A DNA stretch of 42,989 bases. Origin: Congzhengia sp045576635. GTDB taxonomy: Bacteria > Bacillota > Clostridia > UBA1381 > UBA9506. Location of the stretch: positions 1 to 42,989 of the forward strand of contig JAZNGT010000021.1 of assembly GCA_045576635.1 (NCBI GenBank). The letters run 5' to 3'. The notes beneath the pieces are model-generated. The model made no database searches. It was not told where the DNA came from and saw nothing but the letters and a program-made list of their open reading frames with translations. Below are positions 7,933 to 15,895 of this stretch, one piece after another. Made by a program: the position numbers and the translations under genes. Within the stretch, counting starts at the first letter, position 1. Every line of letters begins with the position of its first letter.

Positions 7933-9801
7933 ATGGATAGGAAAAATCGTATTCCGCGTCAGGAAGAGCCAAAACAGTACGGAAACGAAAGTTTCGGAAT
8001 TCCTTCTGACTGCACAAAAAAACAGAAAATGAGCGGCGTAAAACTTTTTTGTTATATTGTCGTTGTGTTTTTGCTATGCGGCATCATATACGGAAGTTAT
8101 CGCACGTTTACGGATTATTGGTTGCCGGAGATGACGTTTGACAAATCCGCGCAGCCTATGCTTTATGTCAAAAATTCGGAGATTATGCTAAAACAGAAAA
8201 GTGATTTGCGTGGAAACTCCTTTACAGAAGAAAATGCACTTTACAACACAACTTCTGCGCCGTTTGCTAAAATTACCGAGGACGGGAAATATCTTTTTTA
8301 TCTGGGACAAAAAACGAAGGATTTAGCAGGGTATGACTTTTTTTACCGCATGGTTTCCTCTGTTGACGGAGAAAACGATTTCGAGCAAGAAACGGTGTAT
8401 ATAGACGGCGGTGTGACTGCGTTTAAGGTAGCATCCAAGGGCAAGGCGGTCCTCTATTCAAAACTTGGCTGGCTTTATTATTCCGACTTAAACAGTTCGC
8501 GTATTATTGCGACGGATGTAACGGATTTTTATTTAAGTGACAACAATCAGCAAATCATTTATTTTAAAGATGGCGGCAAAATGTATACCTGCGGAACAAG
8601 CAAAAACGATGCACCTGTTCTGGTAGACGACGGTATTGAAAAACTGATTTCTGAAAAGGACGAATACGCCGAAATTTATTATCTTAAAAAAGGAGCATTG
8701 TACCGAAAAGCAAAAGATGCAAAAGAAAGTGTCTGCATCCATGAATCGGTATTAGATGCCATTATGCTCGATGAATATGTGTATTTTGTTACGCAAGAAG
8801 AACGGCCGGTGCGCTTTAAAGAAATCTTTTCGGACCCCTTTTCTGTAACCGATGCAGAACTTGTTGCACCCACGAAAAAAGCATTTTTGAAAGAAGACGA
8901 AACCGGTGCATCATACGTAGACGAAGAGGCGTTTTTGTTAGCGCGTGAAGCGTACGAGCAAAAACTTTTGCGCGACTCTGTGCGCGACTATTTTTTAACC
9001 AATCCGATTACAAGAACAGAAAACGTACTGTATGTTGTAAAACGTGACGAAGTAAAAGAACTTGATACAGGTCTTACCGAGGCATATCTTCGTTACCACA
9101 GCAGCAGACGCGTTATCGTATACAAAAAACGCGTGGAAGAAGCAGAAAAAATCGATATAACAACCATTACAAGCATCCGCGAAGCAAAAGAACGCGCAGA
9201 AAAGAGGAGCGTAAACTATGTGGGAGATAGTATGCAGGTGCTTGTAAAAGATAAAAACCCCTACCCCGGACTTTCAGAATACCCATCGGGACAGATTGAA
9301 CTTTCACTTGACGGAAAATATCTTTACGCCGTAGAAGATGGAGACGCAAACGGCAGGGGAAACCTTGTAAGGTACAGCATTGGTGCACGAAAACTTTACG
9401 ATAAAGCGGTGCTTTTAAAGGGCGTTACGGACTTTGCATTAGACGGCGCTGATTCTTTGGTTGTGCTCGCCTTTGACGGCGATGCGCTAGGAATTTGTAT
9501 GGATACAGACTATACGCATCTTGCAGACCGCTCGTGCCGTTCGTTTTTCTATGTGGATCATACTCTTTATTTTTACGATGACTATCAGCCCCAAAACGAA
9601 ACGGGAGACCTTAAATATTTCAGGAACGGCAAGGTGCGCTACATCGACACGGGCGTACACGCGTTTGACGTGCGCAACTTAAAAACGGTTGCATATATCA
9701 AACACTACAACAAAACGCTCGGTATCGGAGATTTGTATATCAAAAACGGCAGTAGAAGAGGCAGAAAAACAGACATCTGCGTCAGCCGGATTTTATATTA
9801 A
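7933..9801 (+). CDS. Membrane-anchored protein with propeller-like repeats, function unknown
   Basis: 622 residues, not assignable to a named family. A hydrophilic N-terminus of about 36 residues is followed by one membrane segment (37-56) and a long extracytoplasmic region. That region contains recurring short beta-type units such as EDGKYLFYLGQ, SKLGWLYYSD, DGGKMYTCG and SLDGKYLYAVEDGD, which suggests a beta-propeller-like fold. A charged helical stretch at about 315-430 interrupts them. ATG 7933 has GAGG at 7922-7925. The last 11 residues (RRGRKTDICVSRILY region) are basic and unlike the rest. A +1 frame stays open to 9886, so a frameshift near 9745 or a replaced 3' end is possible. Its role may be as a surface sensor or scaffold, but that is a guess. 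Confidence 0.7.
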   Translation: MDRKNRIPRQEEPKQYGNESFGIPSDCTKKQKMSGVKLFCYIVVVFLLCGIIYGSYRTFTDYWLPEMTFDKSAQPMLYVKNSEIMLKQKSDLRGNSFTEENALYNTTSAPFAKITEDGKYLFYLGQKTKDLAGYDFFYRMVSSVDGENDFEQETVYIDGGVTAFKVASKGKAVLYSKLGWLYYSDLNSSRIIATDVTDFYLSDNNQQIIYFKDGGKMYTCGTSKNDAPVLVDDGIEKLISEKDEYAEIYYLKKGALYRKAKDAKESVCIHESVLDAIMLDEYVYFVTQEERPVRFKEIFSDPFSVTDAELVAPTKKAFLKEDETGASYVDEEAFLLAREAYEQKLLRDSVRDYFLTNPITRTENVLYVVKRDEVKELDTGLTEAYLRYHSSRRVIVYKKRVEEAEKIDITTITSIREAKERAEKRSVNYVGDSMQVLVKDKNPYPGLSEYPSGQIELSLDGKYLYAVEDGDANGRGNLVRYSIGARKLYDKAVLLKGVTDFALDGADSLVVLAFDGDALGICMDTDYTHLADRSCRSFFYVDHTLYFYDDYQPQNETGDLKYFRNGKVRYIDTGVHAFDVRNLKTVAYIKHYNKTLGIGDLYIKNGSRRGRKTDICVSRILY

Positions 9802-9887
9802 AAGAGAACAAACCAACTTGGCATTCGCAAAACTGTCGGAGGATATGGATCCGTTTGCGTCTGTTTTTCTAAAAAGGAGGATTTGAA

Positions 9888-10136
9888 ATGAAGATAATCA
9901 GAAAATGTAACCATTGCAAAAAGTGGTTTGCTATAAAAATGCAGGAGAAAACACTTGTCCGAAAGGAAGAAATTAAGATTTTGGAAAGACTTTATAAGCA
10001 CAACCTAAAGGGAGGATTGGAACCTGCACTTGATCATTTCGTTCTTGGTGAAAGAATGTACTATGATATACGTTATGTTTGTAAATATTGTGGTGCAGAA
10101 GAAAAAGAATATACACATGAAGATATCAAAAAATAA
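9888..10136 (+). CDS. Small zinc-ribbon protein, unknown
   Basis: 82 residues. Two CxxC pairs, C7/C10 (KCNHCKKWF) and C65/C68 (VCKYCGAEE), suggest a treble-clef or zinc-ribbon fold with a helical insertion between them. No signal peptide or membrane segment is seen. A perfect AAGGAGG (9873-9879) precedes ATG 9888. The gene starts a visibly more AT-rich patch and shares strand with two other unrecognised genes. I do not recognise the family. Confidence 0.7.
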   Translation: MKIIRKCNHCKKWFAIKMQEKTLVRKEEIKILERLYKHNLKGGLEPALDHFVLGERMYYDIRYVCKYCGAEEKEYTHEDIKK

Positions 10137-10174
10137 GGTCGAATTATCTCAATTTGTTGAAAAGAGGAAATGGT

Positions 10175-11086
10175 ATGGTGAAAAAATTAATTTCAACCTT
10201 GCTTATATTGTTATTACTATGTTCATCAGGGAGTATAGCGGGTGCCGAGCATTCAAAATATACATTTCATACCGATATTCAAGCATACATAAACGGAGCG
10301 CCTATACGTTCTTTTAATATTGATGGATTTACAGGAATTGTAGCCGAAGACCTGATACAGTATGGTTTTGGTGTGTATTATGATGATTTCACAAGAACTC
10401 TGGAAATTATCAGGCTTAACAACCAAATCACATCGGATTATATACCTGAGGTTTTATCAGCACCTGTTGGTTCAAAGGATAAAAGAATTTACGATACAGA
10501 CATAAAAACTTATGTAAAAGGTGCCCTTGTGCCGTCATTTAACATAGGTGGAGAAACGATAATTTTTATAGATGATCTTGTGTGTTATGGCGAGGTTATA
10601 TGGCATCCGGAAGAAAGGAAAATATGCTATAATTATGTAGAAAATTGGGCGATTGATTTACATAAAACAAATTACGAAAGTGATATGTTGCAAGAGATCA
10701 ATTCATTTACCCTTAACTGGCAGAAAACACCTGACGGATGGTTATCTGACGGAGAAAACCTTGATTATCTCGATTATATCAGGCTTTACTATGATTGGCA
10801 GGAAGGATTTAGTTTTGGTTTTTCGCTATATCAGAGAACGCTCTTTCAAACAGCAGATTTAGGTGACATTCTGCTTCAAATGGTAACGGTAAGGTATGAT
10901 GGAGAACTTCTTTGTGAAAATGCTGATGAGGCAAACGAGCATGTTAAAATCTATATCAATGACGAAGAACAGAAAATAATTAAAGTGTCCCAAGGCAAGG
11001 GCAATGGACATAGAGATTATAGATTCTATCTTGATACAAAAATAGCCAAAGAAGATATCATGAAAGTTAGTGTTATATGTAAATAA
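10175..11086 (+). CDS. Secreted protein with duplicated stalk-like domain, unknown
   Basis: 303 residues from ATG 10175, which has AGAGGA 7 bases upstream; an in-frame TTG at 10154 lacks a site. A clear signal peptide (residues 1 to about 24, LLILLLLCSS core, cleavage near AGA) is followed by two related units. One has HTDIQAYINGAPIRSFNI and the other has DTDIKTYVKGALVPSFNI, each followed by a segment ending in a beta-hairpin-like stretch (about residues 30-78 and 104-150). This arrangement resembles the copper-amine-oxidase N-terminal stalk domains seen in many secreted Clostridia proteins. The C-terminal half (150-303) is not recognised. The protein is probably exported; its function is unknown. 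Confidence 0.75.
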   Translation: MVKKLISTLLILLLLCSSGSIAGAEHSKYTFHTDIQAYINGAPIRSFNIDGFTGIVAEDLIQYGFGVYYDDFTRTLEIIRLNNQITSDYIPEVLSAPVGSKDKRIYDTDIKTYVKGALVPSFNIGGETIIFIDDLVCYGEVIWHPEERKICYNYVENWAIDLHKTNYESDMLQEINSFTLNWQKTPDGWLSDGENLDYLDYIRLYYDWQEGFSFGFSLYQRTLFQTADLGDILLQMVTVRYDGELLCENADEANEHVKIYINDEEQKIIKVSQGKGNGHRDYRFYLDTKIAKEDIMKVSVICK

Positions 11087-11100
11087 ATATACTTTTTTAT

Positions 11101-11535
11101 CCGGAACTGACACGAGTCTATAAAAATTGTTGAAAAATGGCGCGTTGTGAAAAAGGAGAATATTTATGTTATCATATAGGGTATTGAGTTTTGTAAGAGT
11201 TTTGATGGCTTTTTCACTGGGAAATTTCATAGGAGAACTTTTGATTAAAAAATTTGGTAAAGAAAATGATATAAAGTTCTTAAAATATGCAAGAATCGTT
11301 CTTTTTGTGTTGAGTTTTTGTATGTTTGTTTGGTTGTTATTTAATAAGGAATTATTCCATTGGAATTTTGATATTGCAACAGGCGAACCTGTAAACCATT
11401 ACAGTACGTATGGAAGATGTGTGATGTATATCTTTGTTGCCTTAATCAGTAATGTCGTCTCCTATATCGTTGCAAAAAAAAGAAAGTCATAAATTTATGA
11501 GAGCATATTTTTAACCTGAACTTAATACGAGCCCA
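11101..11535 (+). repeat. Diverged direct repeat bracketing a small membrane gene
   Basis: Copy one, 11101-11120, reads CCGGAACTGACACGAGTCTA. Copy two, 11515-11535, begins CCTGAACTTAATACGAGCCC. Both are preceded by a T-rich stretch and both follow a stop codon. They may be the ends of an old segmental duplication or a repeated 3' element. Confidence 0.4.
11166..11492 (+). CDS. Small three-pass membrane protein, unknown
   Basis: 108 residues with three hydrophobic segments at about 5-25, 41-62 and 85-104, ending in a basic KKRKS tail. ATG 11166 follows AAAAGGAGAA. It is the most AT-rich gene of the accessory patch. Two diverged copies of a ~20-bp sequence lie on either side (11101-11120 and 11515-11535). 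No family is recognised. Confidence 0.6.
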   Translation: MLSYRVLSFVRVLMAFSLGNFIGELLIKKFGKENDIKFLKYARIVLFVLSFCMFVWLLFNKELFHWNFDIATGEPVNHYSTYGRCVMYIFVALISNVVSYIVAKKRKS

Positions 11536-11557
11536 AGCCTCAAACCATAAGTTTCTC

Positions 11558-11586
11558 TTTACTTTAATTAACGCATATGGTATAAT
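11558..11586 (+). promoter_or_regulatory. Sigma-A-type promoter of the tsaE-tsaB operon
   Basis: TTTACT (11558-11563), a 17-bp spacer and TATAAT (11581-11586). It lies 48 bp before ATG 11634 and probably drives the five genes up to the terminator at 14302. Confidence 0.75.
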
Positions 11587-11633
11587 AAAAATAAATGGAT
11601 CTAGTTTATCACAATCTATCAGGAGGGTTTTTT

Positions 11634-12215
11634 ATGGCCAGAATGAAACGTTCAAGACGTGCGTACTTAAACGAATTACAGGAACAGAACGAAACACTTC
11701 GCGAAACAGAAGAATTTGTCGACTACGAAGCGGGTTACGAAGAAGCGGAATCTGAAGAAGCGCCATCATCTACGAGAGGCAAAAAAATTATTACGGCAAT
11801 TATTGTGATTGTTGCGCTCGTTGCGCTCTTTTTTGCATCCTCTAAAATAACGGAACTCTGGCTCGACTACAATCAGGAGCCTGCATCTTACGGAAACGAC
11901 ATTCCTGATGTTGAGCAAGAAGATTTAACCGATATAGAAGAAGAAATCATAGACGTACCGAACGCTCCTGTTGATGAAATAGGCGAGACGGGCGAAAAAC
12001 CGGCTGAAACCGAAAAGACGGAAGAAGAAAAACCGGCAGAGGCAGCAAAACCTACGCAAAAACCTGCGGAGAATGAAAAACCCGCAGAAACTGAAAAACC
12101 TGCACCTGCTCCGAGTGAAACCACAAAACCCGAAACGCCGAAACCCGAAGAAACGAAGCCTGTTACACCCGAAAAGAAACCGGCGTCTATCATACCGGGC
12201 AACCCCGCAGCATAA
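11634..12215 (+). CDS. Membrane protein with Pro/Glu/Lys-rich tail, unknown
   Basis: 193 residues from ATG 11634, preceded by AGGAGGG; the ATG at 11595 has no such site. A basic and acidic cytoplasmic N-terminus (1-50) is followed by one membrane segment (about 52-70). A low-complexity extracytoplasmic tail then repeats units such as KPAETEK and PKPEETKP. No catalytic motif is visible. Such tails often span the cell wall. It heads the operon with tsaE four bases downstream, but no functional link to tRNA modification is evident. I do not recognise a family. Confidence 0.75.
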   Translation: MARMKRSRRAYLNELQEQNETLRETEEFVDYEAGYEEAESEEAPSSTRGKKIITAIIVIVALVALFFASSKITELWLDYNQEPASYGNDIPDVEQEDLTDIEEEIIDVPNAPVDEIGETGEKPAETEKTEEEKPAEAAKPTQKPAENEKPAETEKPAPAPSETTKPETPKPEETKPVTPEKKPASIIPGNPAA

Positions 12216-12218
12216 GCC

Positions 12219-12656
12219 ATGGAATTTCGAACAAAAAGCAGTGAAGAAACGGAAATTTTAGCAGAAAAGTTAAAGGCACACCTAAAAGGTGGAGACGTAA
12301 TTTGTCTGCGCGGCGAAATGGGCGTCGGCAAAACGGTATTTACAAAAGGATTGTGCCGTGCACTCGGCGTAACGGACTATGTAACAAGTCCGACCTTTAC
12401 TGTCGTAAACGAGTATGACGGAGAAACTTTACGTGTGTTTCATTTTGATATGTATCGCATTTTAGATGCGGATGAACTTTTGGAAATCGGCTTTGACGAG
12501 TATTTAAATTCCGGCGGTATCTGTGTGATTGAATGGCCGCAGAATGTAGAAAAAAGCCTTCCGAAACGACGCATCGAAATAGAAATAAAAAAAGACGGCG
12601 CAAACGAACGAACGATTACGGTAACGGGCATAAACCGCGAGATTGCGCTATCTTAA
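12219..12656 (+). CDS. tsaE: tRNA threonylcarbamoyladenosine biosynthesis ATPase TsaE
   Basis: 145 residues, usual length. It has a Walker A motif GEMGVGKT (residues 32-39), the family segment SPTFTVVNEY, HFDMYR, and IEWPQNV near 105. TsaE is the ATPase that works with TsaB and TsaD to transfer the threonylcarbamoyl group onto adenosine 37 of ANN-decoding tRNAs. ATG 12219 lies 3 bp after the preceding stop with no strong ribosome site, so coupled translation is likely. tsaB follows 15 bp later. Confidence 0.95.
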   Translation: MEFRTKSSEETEILAEKLKAHLKGGDVICLRGEMGVGKTVFTKGLCRALGVTDYVTSPTFTVVNEYDGETLRVFHFDMYRILDADELLEIGFDEYLNSGGICVIEWPQNVEKSLPKRRIEIEIKKDGANERTITVTGINREIALS

Positions 12657-12671
12657 AAGGCAAGAGGATTT

Positions 12672-13361
12672 ATGATACTATTGGGATTAGACTCCTCATC
12701 CAAGGCGGCAACGGCTGCCGTGTTGCGTGACGGAGAATTGTTATGTGAATATACGCAGAATCAGGACAAAACGCAGTCTGTCAAGATGCTTCCCATGATT
12801 GAAAAAATGCTTTCTGATGTGGAACTTTCGCTTTCTGACATTGATATTTTTGTCTGCGGCGTAGGACCGGGTTCTTTTACCGGCGTCAGAATTGGCGTGG
12901 CGACGGCGCGCGGTCTTTCCGAAAGTTTAGGAAAAGACACGGTCTCTGTTACAAGTCTTGAAATTTTAGCGCACAATGTGTCGGGTGATTTAGGATACGT
13001 TATCGCGCTTCTTTCTGCACGTGAGGATGAGTGCTACGCGGCGGTGTACCATAACGGAGACGAAATTGTTCCGCCGTGCGTTATGACGCTTTTAGAACTT
13101 GCAGAATACGCAAAAGAAAAGGATGTTTTATTTGTCGGCGAGGGCGCAATAGAGCATAAAGATGCGCTTTTAGAGTTGGTGCCTCACGCGCGGTTTGCAA
13201 AGGGCAAACAGAACATGATTTCGGCGGCGTCGGCGGTTGAAATCGGCGCACGCAAGGCAGAAGAGGGAAATGTAGCCGGAAGTGACGGACTCATTCCTTT
13301 GTATTTAAGAAAATCGCAGGCAGAACGCGAATACGAACAAAAAATGAAGAACGTAAAATAG
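12672..13361 (+). CDS. tsaB: tRNA threonylcarbamoyladenosine biosynthesis protein TsaB
   Basis: 229 residues. The N-terminus LLGLDSSSKAA and the segment GVGPGSFTGVRIGVATARGL (about 64-83) are diagnostic of TsaB (YeaZ), an ASKHA-fold scaffold lacking its own catalytic site that partners TsaD. ATG 12672 has AAGAGGA upstream. In many Firmicutes tsaB is followed by rimI and tsaD; here rpiB follows instead, so those genes must be elsewhere. Confidence 0.95.
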   Translation: MILLGLDSSSKAATAAVLRDGELLCEYTQNQDKTQSVKMLPMIEKMLSDVELSLSDIDIFVCGVGPGSFTGVRIGVATARGLSESLGKDTVSVTSLEILAHNVSGDLGYVIALLSAREDECYAAVYHNGDEIVPPCVMTLLELAEYAKEKDVLFVGEGAIEHKDALLELVPHARFAKGKQNMISAASAVEIGARKAEEGNVAGSDGLIPLYLRKSQAEREYEQKMKNVK

Positions 13362-13375
13362 AAAGGGTGCATAGT

Positions 13376-13813
13376 GTGGCAGTTGTAATTGGCAGTGACC
13401 ACGGCGGATTTGAATTAAAAGAAGTTTTAAAACAGTTTCTGATAGAAAAAGGCATTGACGTTTTGGATGTAGGCGCTTACGACACGGGTTCCGTTGACTA
13501 TCCCGATATTGCAGAAAAAGCATGCGAGAGAGTGTGTTCGGGAGAATGTGAGTGGGGCGTGTTGGTTTGCGGCACGGGAATCGGCATTTCTATGGCGGCA
13601 AACAAAATCAAAGGCATCCGTTGCGCTTTGGTGTCAAACGAATATTCTGCAGAAATGACAAAACGCCACAACAATGCCAATATGCTTGCGTTTGGCGGCA
13701 GAGTAACCGGTCCTGACCTTGCCAAAAATATTCTGGCAAGTTATATGAAAGCAGAATTTGAGGGCGGAAGACACGCAAAACGCGTGGACAAAATCAGCGC
13801 CCTGGAAGGATAA
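13376..13813 (+). CDS. rpiB: Ribose-5-phosphate isomerase B
   Basis: 145 residues from GTG 13376, which GAAAGGG (13361-13367) fits best; an in-frame GTG at 13367 overlaps that site. Motifs of the RpiB/LacAB fold are clear: IGSDHGGFELK at the N-terminus, the active-site cysteine in VCGTGIGISM (C65), and RHNNANMLAFGGR. The enzyme interconverts ribose 5-phosphate and ribulose 5-phosphate in the non-oxidative pentose phosphate pathway. It is cytoplasmic and lies 5 bp before the deaminase gene. Confidence 0.93.
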   Translation: MAVVIGSDHGGFELKEVLKQFLIEKGIDVLDVGAYDTGSVDYPDIAEKACERVCSGECEWGVLVCGTGIGISMAANKIKGIRCALVSNEYSAEMTKRHNNANMLAFGGRVTGPDLAKNILASYMKAEFEGGRHAKRVDKISALEG

Positions 13814-13818
13814 GTTTT

Positions 13819-14295
13819 ATGAATTTAAGACGGGATAAAGTAAATTACTATTTAGATATTGCGCAGACAGTTGCAAGCCGCAGTACATGTTTAAGACGGC
13901 ATTACGGCGCCATCATCGTAAAAAATGATGAAATCATTTCTACCGGATATAACGGTGCACCGCGCGGCAGAAAAAACTGTATTGATTTAAATTACTGCAT
14001 GAGAGAAGAATTGAAAATCCCAAGCGGAGAGCGCTACGAACTTTGCCGTTCGGTGCATGCAGAGGCAAACTGCATCATAAGCGCATCGAGACGCGATATG
14101 CTTGGTGCAACGCTTTATCTTGCGTGTTTAGATGGCAAAACAGGAGAACTTCTGGCAGGCACTAACAGTTGCATTATGTGTAAGCGTCAGGTAATTAATG
14201 CAGGAATTAAAACCGTAATCGTGCGCGACACAAAAGACACATTTAGAGTTATTGACGTAGAAGACTGGATTAAAGAAGACGATTCGTTACAATAA
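13819..14295 (+). CDS. dCMP-deaminase-like (ComEB-type) zinc enzyme
   Basis: 158 residues of the cytidine/deoxycytidylate deaminase superfamily. The zinc site is visible: HAE at 80-82 (H80, E82) and cysteines C118 and C121 in SCIMC; the residue before the first cysteine is Ser rather than the usual Pro of PCxxC. STGYNGAPRG is the substrate-side segment of dCMP deaminases. The likely reaction is dCMP to dUMP for dTTP supply; the exact nucleotide substrate is inferred. A terminator at 14302-14331 ends the operon right after it. Confidence 0.88.
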   Translation: MNLRRDKVNYYLDIAQTVASRSTCLRRHYGAIIVKNDEIISTGYNGAPRGRKNCIDLNYCMREELKIPSGERYELCRSVHAEANCIISASRRDMLGATLYLACLDGKTGELLAGTNSCIMCKRQVINAGIKTVIVRDTKDTFRVIDVEDWIKEDDSLQ

Positions 14296-14301
14296 TATAG
14301 T

Positions 14302-14331
14302 AAAAAAACTCGACGATATGTCGGGTTTTTC
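14302..14331 (+). terminator. Rho-independent terminator after the deaminase gene
   Basis: ACTCGAC (14308-14314), loop GATAT, GTCGGGT (14320-14326), flanked by an A run and followed by T residues. One pair is a G-T wobble. Confidence 0.85.
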
Positions 14332-14381
14332 CTTTTAAAACGGGAAAGATAAGGAAAGAAACGAAGAAGGGAGGCATTGTT

Positions 14382-14963
14382 TTGGATGAAAAAGAACTCA
14401 TTCGCCTGAGCAAAGAAGGCGATACAGAAAGTTTTTCAAAACTCATATTACCATACGAGAAAAAAATGATAAACTATGCCTTTCGCATGTTAAATAGCGT
14501 TTCTGATGCAGAGGATGCCGCGCAGGAAGCGTTTTTAAGAGCGTATCGCAAACTCCATACGTTTCAGGAAACGGCGCGGTTTTCCACGTGGCTTTATACG
14601 ATTTTAAACCGCATTTGCCTCGATATGTTAAGAAAACGAAAGCGCACGGGAGAACTGTATCAAACCAGTTTCAATCAAACTGATTCAGAAGAAGAAACTT
14701 ACGAACTGCAAATTGCAGACAACGCACCGGGGCCGTATGAATCCTATCAAAAGCGTGCGGCGCAAAAAGCACTTTATGACGCAATCGAAAAACTTTCGGA
14801 CGAGCATAGAGAAGTTATCGTTTTGCGCGATATAGAGGGGCTTGATTACGAACAAATTGCACATATTACCGGTGCGTCACTCGGCACGGTTAAATCGCGT
14901 TTAAGCCGCGCAAGACAGAGTTTAAGAAAAATTCTGGAAGAAAACAAGGAACTTTTTTTATAA
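14382..14963 (+). CDS. ECF-family RNA polymerase sigma factor
   Basis: 193 residues. Region 2 is at about residues 10-85, with SDAEDAAQEAFLRAYR and FSTWLYTILNRICLD. Region 4 is at about 130-185, with LSDEHREVIVLRDIEGLDY and GTVKSRLSRARQ. Region 3 is absent, as expected for extracytoplasmic-function (group 4) sigma factors; it looks SigW-like. The start is TTG 14382 with GAAGGGAGG at 14365-14373. It is followed by a transmembrane anti-sigma factor, the classic pairing for cell-envelope stress responses. The inducing signal is not visible. Confidence 0.93.
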   Translation: MDEKELIRLSKEGDTESFSKLILPYEKKMINYAFRMLNSVSDAEDAAQEAFLRAYRKLHTFQETARFSTWLYTILNRICLDMLRKRKRTGELYQTSFNQTDSEEETYELQIADNAPGPYESYQKRAAQKALYDAIEKLSDEHREVIVLRDIEGLDYEQIAHITGASLGTVKSRLSRARQSLRKILEENKELFL

Positions 14964-14972
14964 CCGTTCGTC
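14948..14972 (+). promoter_or_regulatory. Possible ECF-type promoter in the 3' end of the sigma gene
   Basis: GGAAC with trailing T run (14948-14952), 16 bases, then CGTC (14969-14972). This matches the general ECF promoter form (AAC-rich -35, CGTC -10). It lies over the last codons of the sigma gene, 55 bp before the anti-sigma start. It could give extra anti-sigma expression when the sigma factor is active. This is inference only. Confidence 0.35.
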
Positions 14973-15026
14973 TTAATCTATGACGCGCTATAAGCGTTAT
15001 AAAAAAGAAAGGAGAAACGAGCGTAA

Positions 15027-15785
15027 ATGAAGACATCGGAATGCAGAGACATCTTAAATTTAATACCGCTTTTGATTGACGACATGCTTTCCGACGAAGA
15101 GAAAGACGTAGTAACAGACCACCTTAAAGTATGCAAAACATGCAGAGAAGAACATGCATTTTTAACATCCGTACTTAAAGTTTCCGGTACCCTTCCCGAG
15201 ATTGAAGTGCCGGACGGATTTCATAAACGGCTTATGGAGAAAGTTGGAAAGGAAAAGACAGGCACATCGTTTAAAGGAAACATAAGGCTTTGGAAAACTG
15301 TTACATCCTTTGCGGCTGCGGCTGCCGTTATTGCAGTTTCTGTGGTCTCGTATTTAGGACTCAATGTTCCCAAAGAAAGCCAAAATCCTGATGCGTTTTT
15401 AACGCCGTCTCCCGTTTATGAAAAAACGGAAGAGGTAAAGCCTGTGGAGACTGTAAAAACAACGCCTTCACCAAAAGTCGCAGAACCACAACAAGAGAAG
15501 GGAGAAACACCTGACCCGCTTGCATTAGAAGCGTACTCTTTGGAAGCGTTTCAAAATGATGATGAACAAACGGCGTTTGTTGTGGCATACGTTACCGTGG
15601 CAGAAGATAAACTGGACGAAGCACGTGACATTTTAAAAGACTTAGAAAAAGATGAAATCGGTTACCGCGCAGAAAACGGTAGAGAGGAATTTTTAGAAAA
15701 ACTTTCTTTTCTGGAAGACTTTTCCGTAAGAGAAGAAACGCAAGATACCGATTCTGACTATATTATATTAGAAGAAACACCGTAA
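15027..15785 (+). CDS. Transmembrane anti-sigma factor with zinc-binding motif
   Basis: 252 residues. The N-terminal cytoplasmic domain carries the HxxxCxxC zinc-binding anti-sigma signature (H32, C36, C39). One membrane segment lies at about 92-112. A Pro/Lys/Glu-rich linker (120-165) is followed by an acidic extracytoplasmic domain. ATG 15027 has AAAGGAG upstream. Based on the family, the N-terminal domain holds the adjacent ECF sigma factor inactive at the membrane until a signal releases it. The outer domain is not recognised. A strong terminator follows at once. Confidence 0.9.
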   Translation: MKTSECRDILNLIPLLIDDMLSDEEKDVVTDHLKVCKTCREEHAFLTSVLKVSGTLPEIEVPDGFHKRLMEKVGKEKTGTSFKGNIRLWKTVTSFAAAAAVIAVSVVSYLGLNVPKESQNPDAFLTPSPVYEKTEEVKPVETVKTTPSPKVAEPQQEKGETPDPLALEAYSLEAFQNDDEQTAFVVAYVTVAEDKLDEARDILKDLEKDEIGYRAENGREEFLEKLSFLEDFSVREETQDTDSDYIILEETP

Positions 15786-15825
15786 CGGAAAAAGCGCGCA
15801 GAATACATTCTGCGCGCTTTGTTAC
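15782..15825 (+). terminator. Strong rho-independent terminator after the anti-sigma gene
   Basis: A perfect 13-bp palindrome (15792-15804 with 15807-15819; GCGCGCAGAAT arm) is extended by GTAAC/GTTAC outer pairs. The T tract is short. Confidence 0.8.
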
Positions 15826-15826
15826 A

Positions 15827-15855
15827 TTGACATTTGAAAAGATTTCGTATACAAT
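15827..15855 (+). promoter_or_regulatory. Sigma-A promoter of yitT
   Basis: TTGACA (15827-15832), 17-bp spacer, TACAAT (15850-15855). It starts right after the preceding terminator and lies about 40 bp before the yitT start. Confidence 0.88.
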
Positions 15856-15895
15856 AAATGTATATTGTTTTTAGATTTGTCAGGGAGGAGACTTG

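Noticed and set aside
11888..12331. 147-codon antisense frame rich in Ser/Gly/Phe
   Set aside because: It is the complement of the Pro/Glu/Lys low-complexity repeat of the 11634 protein.
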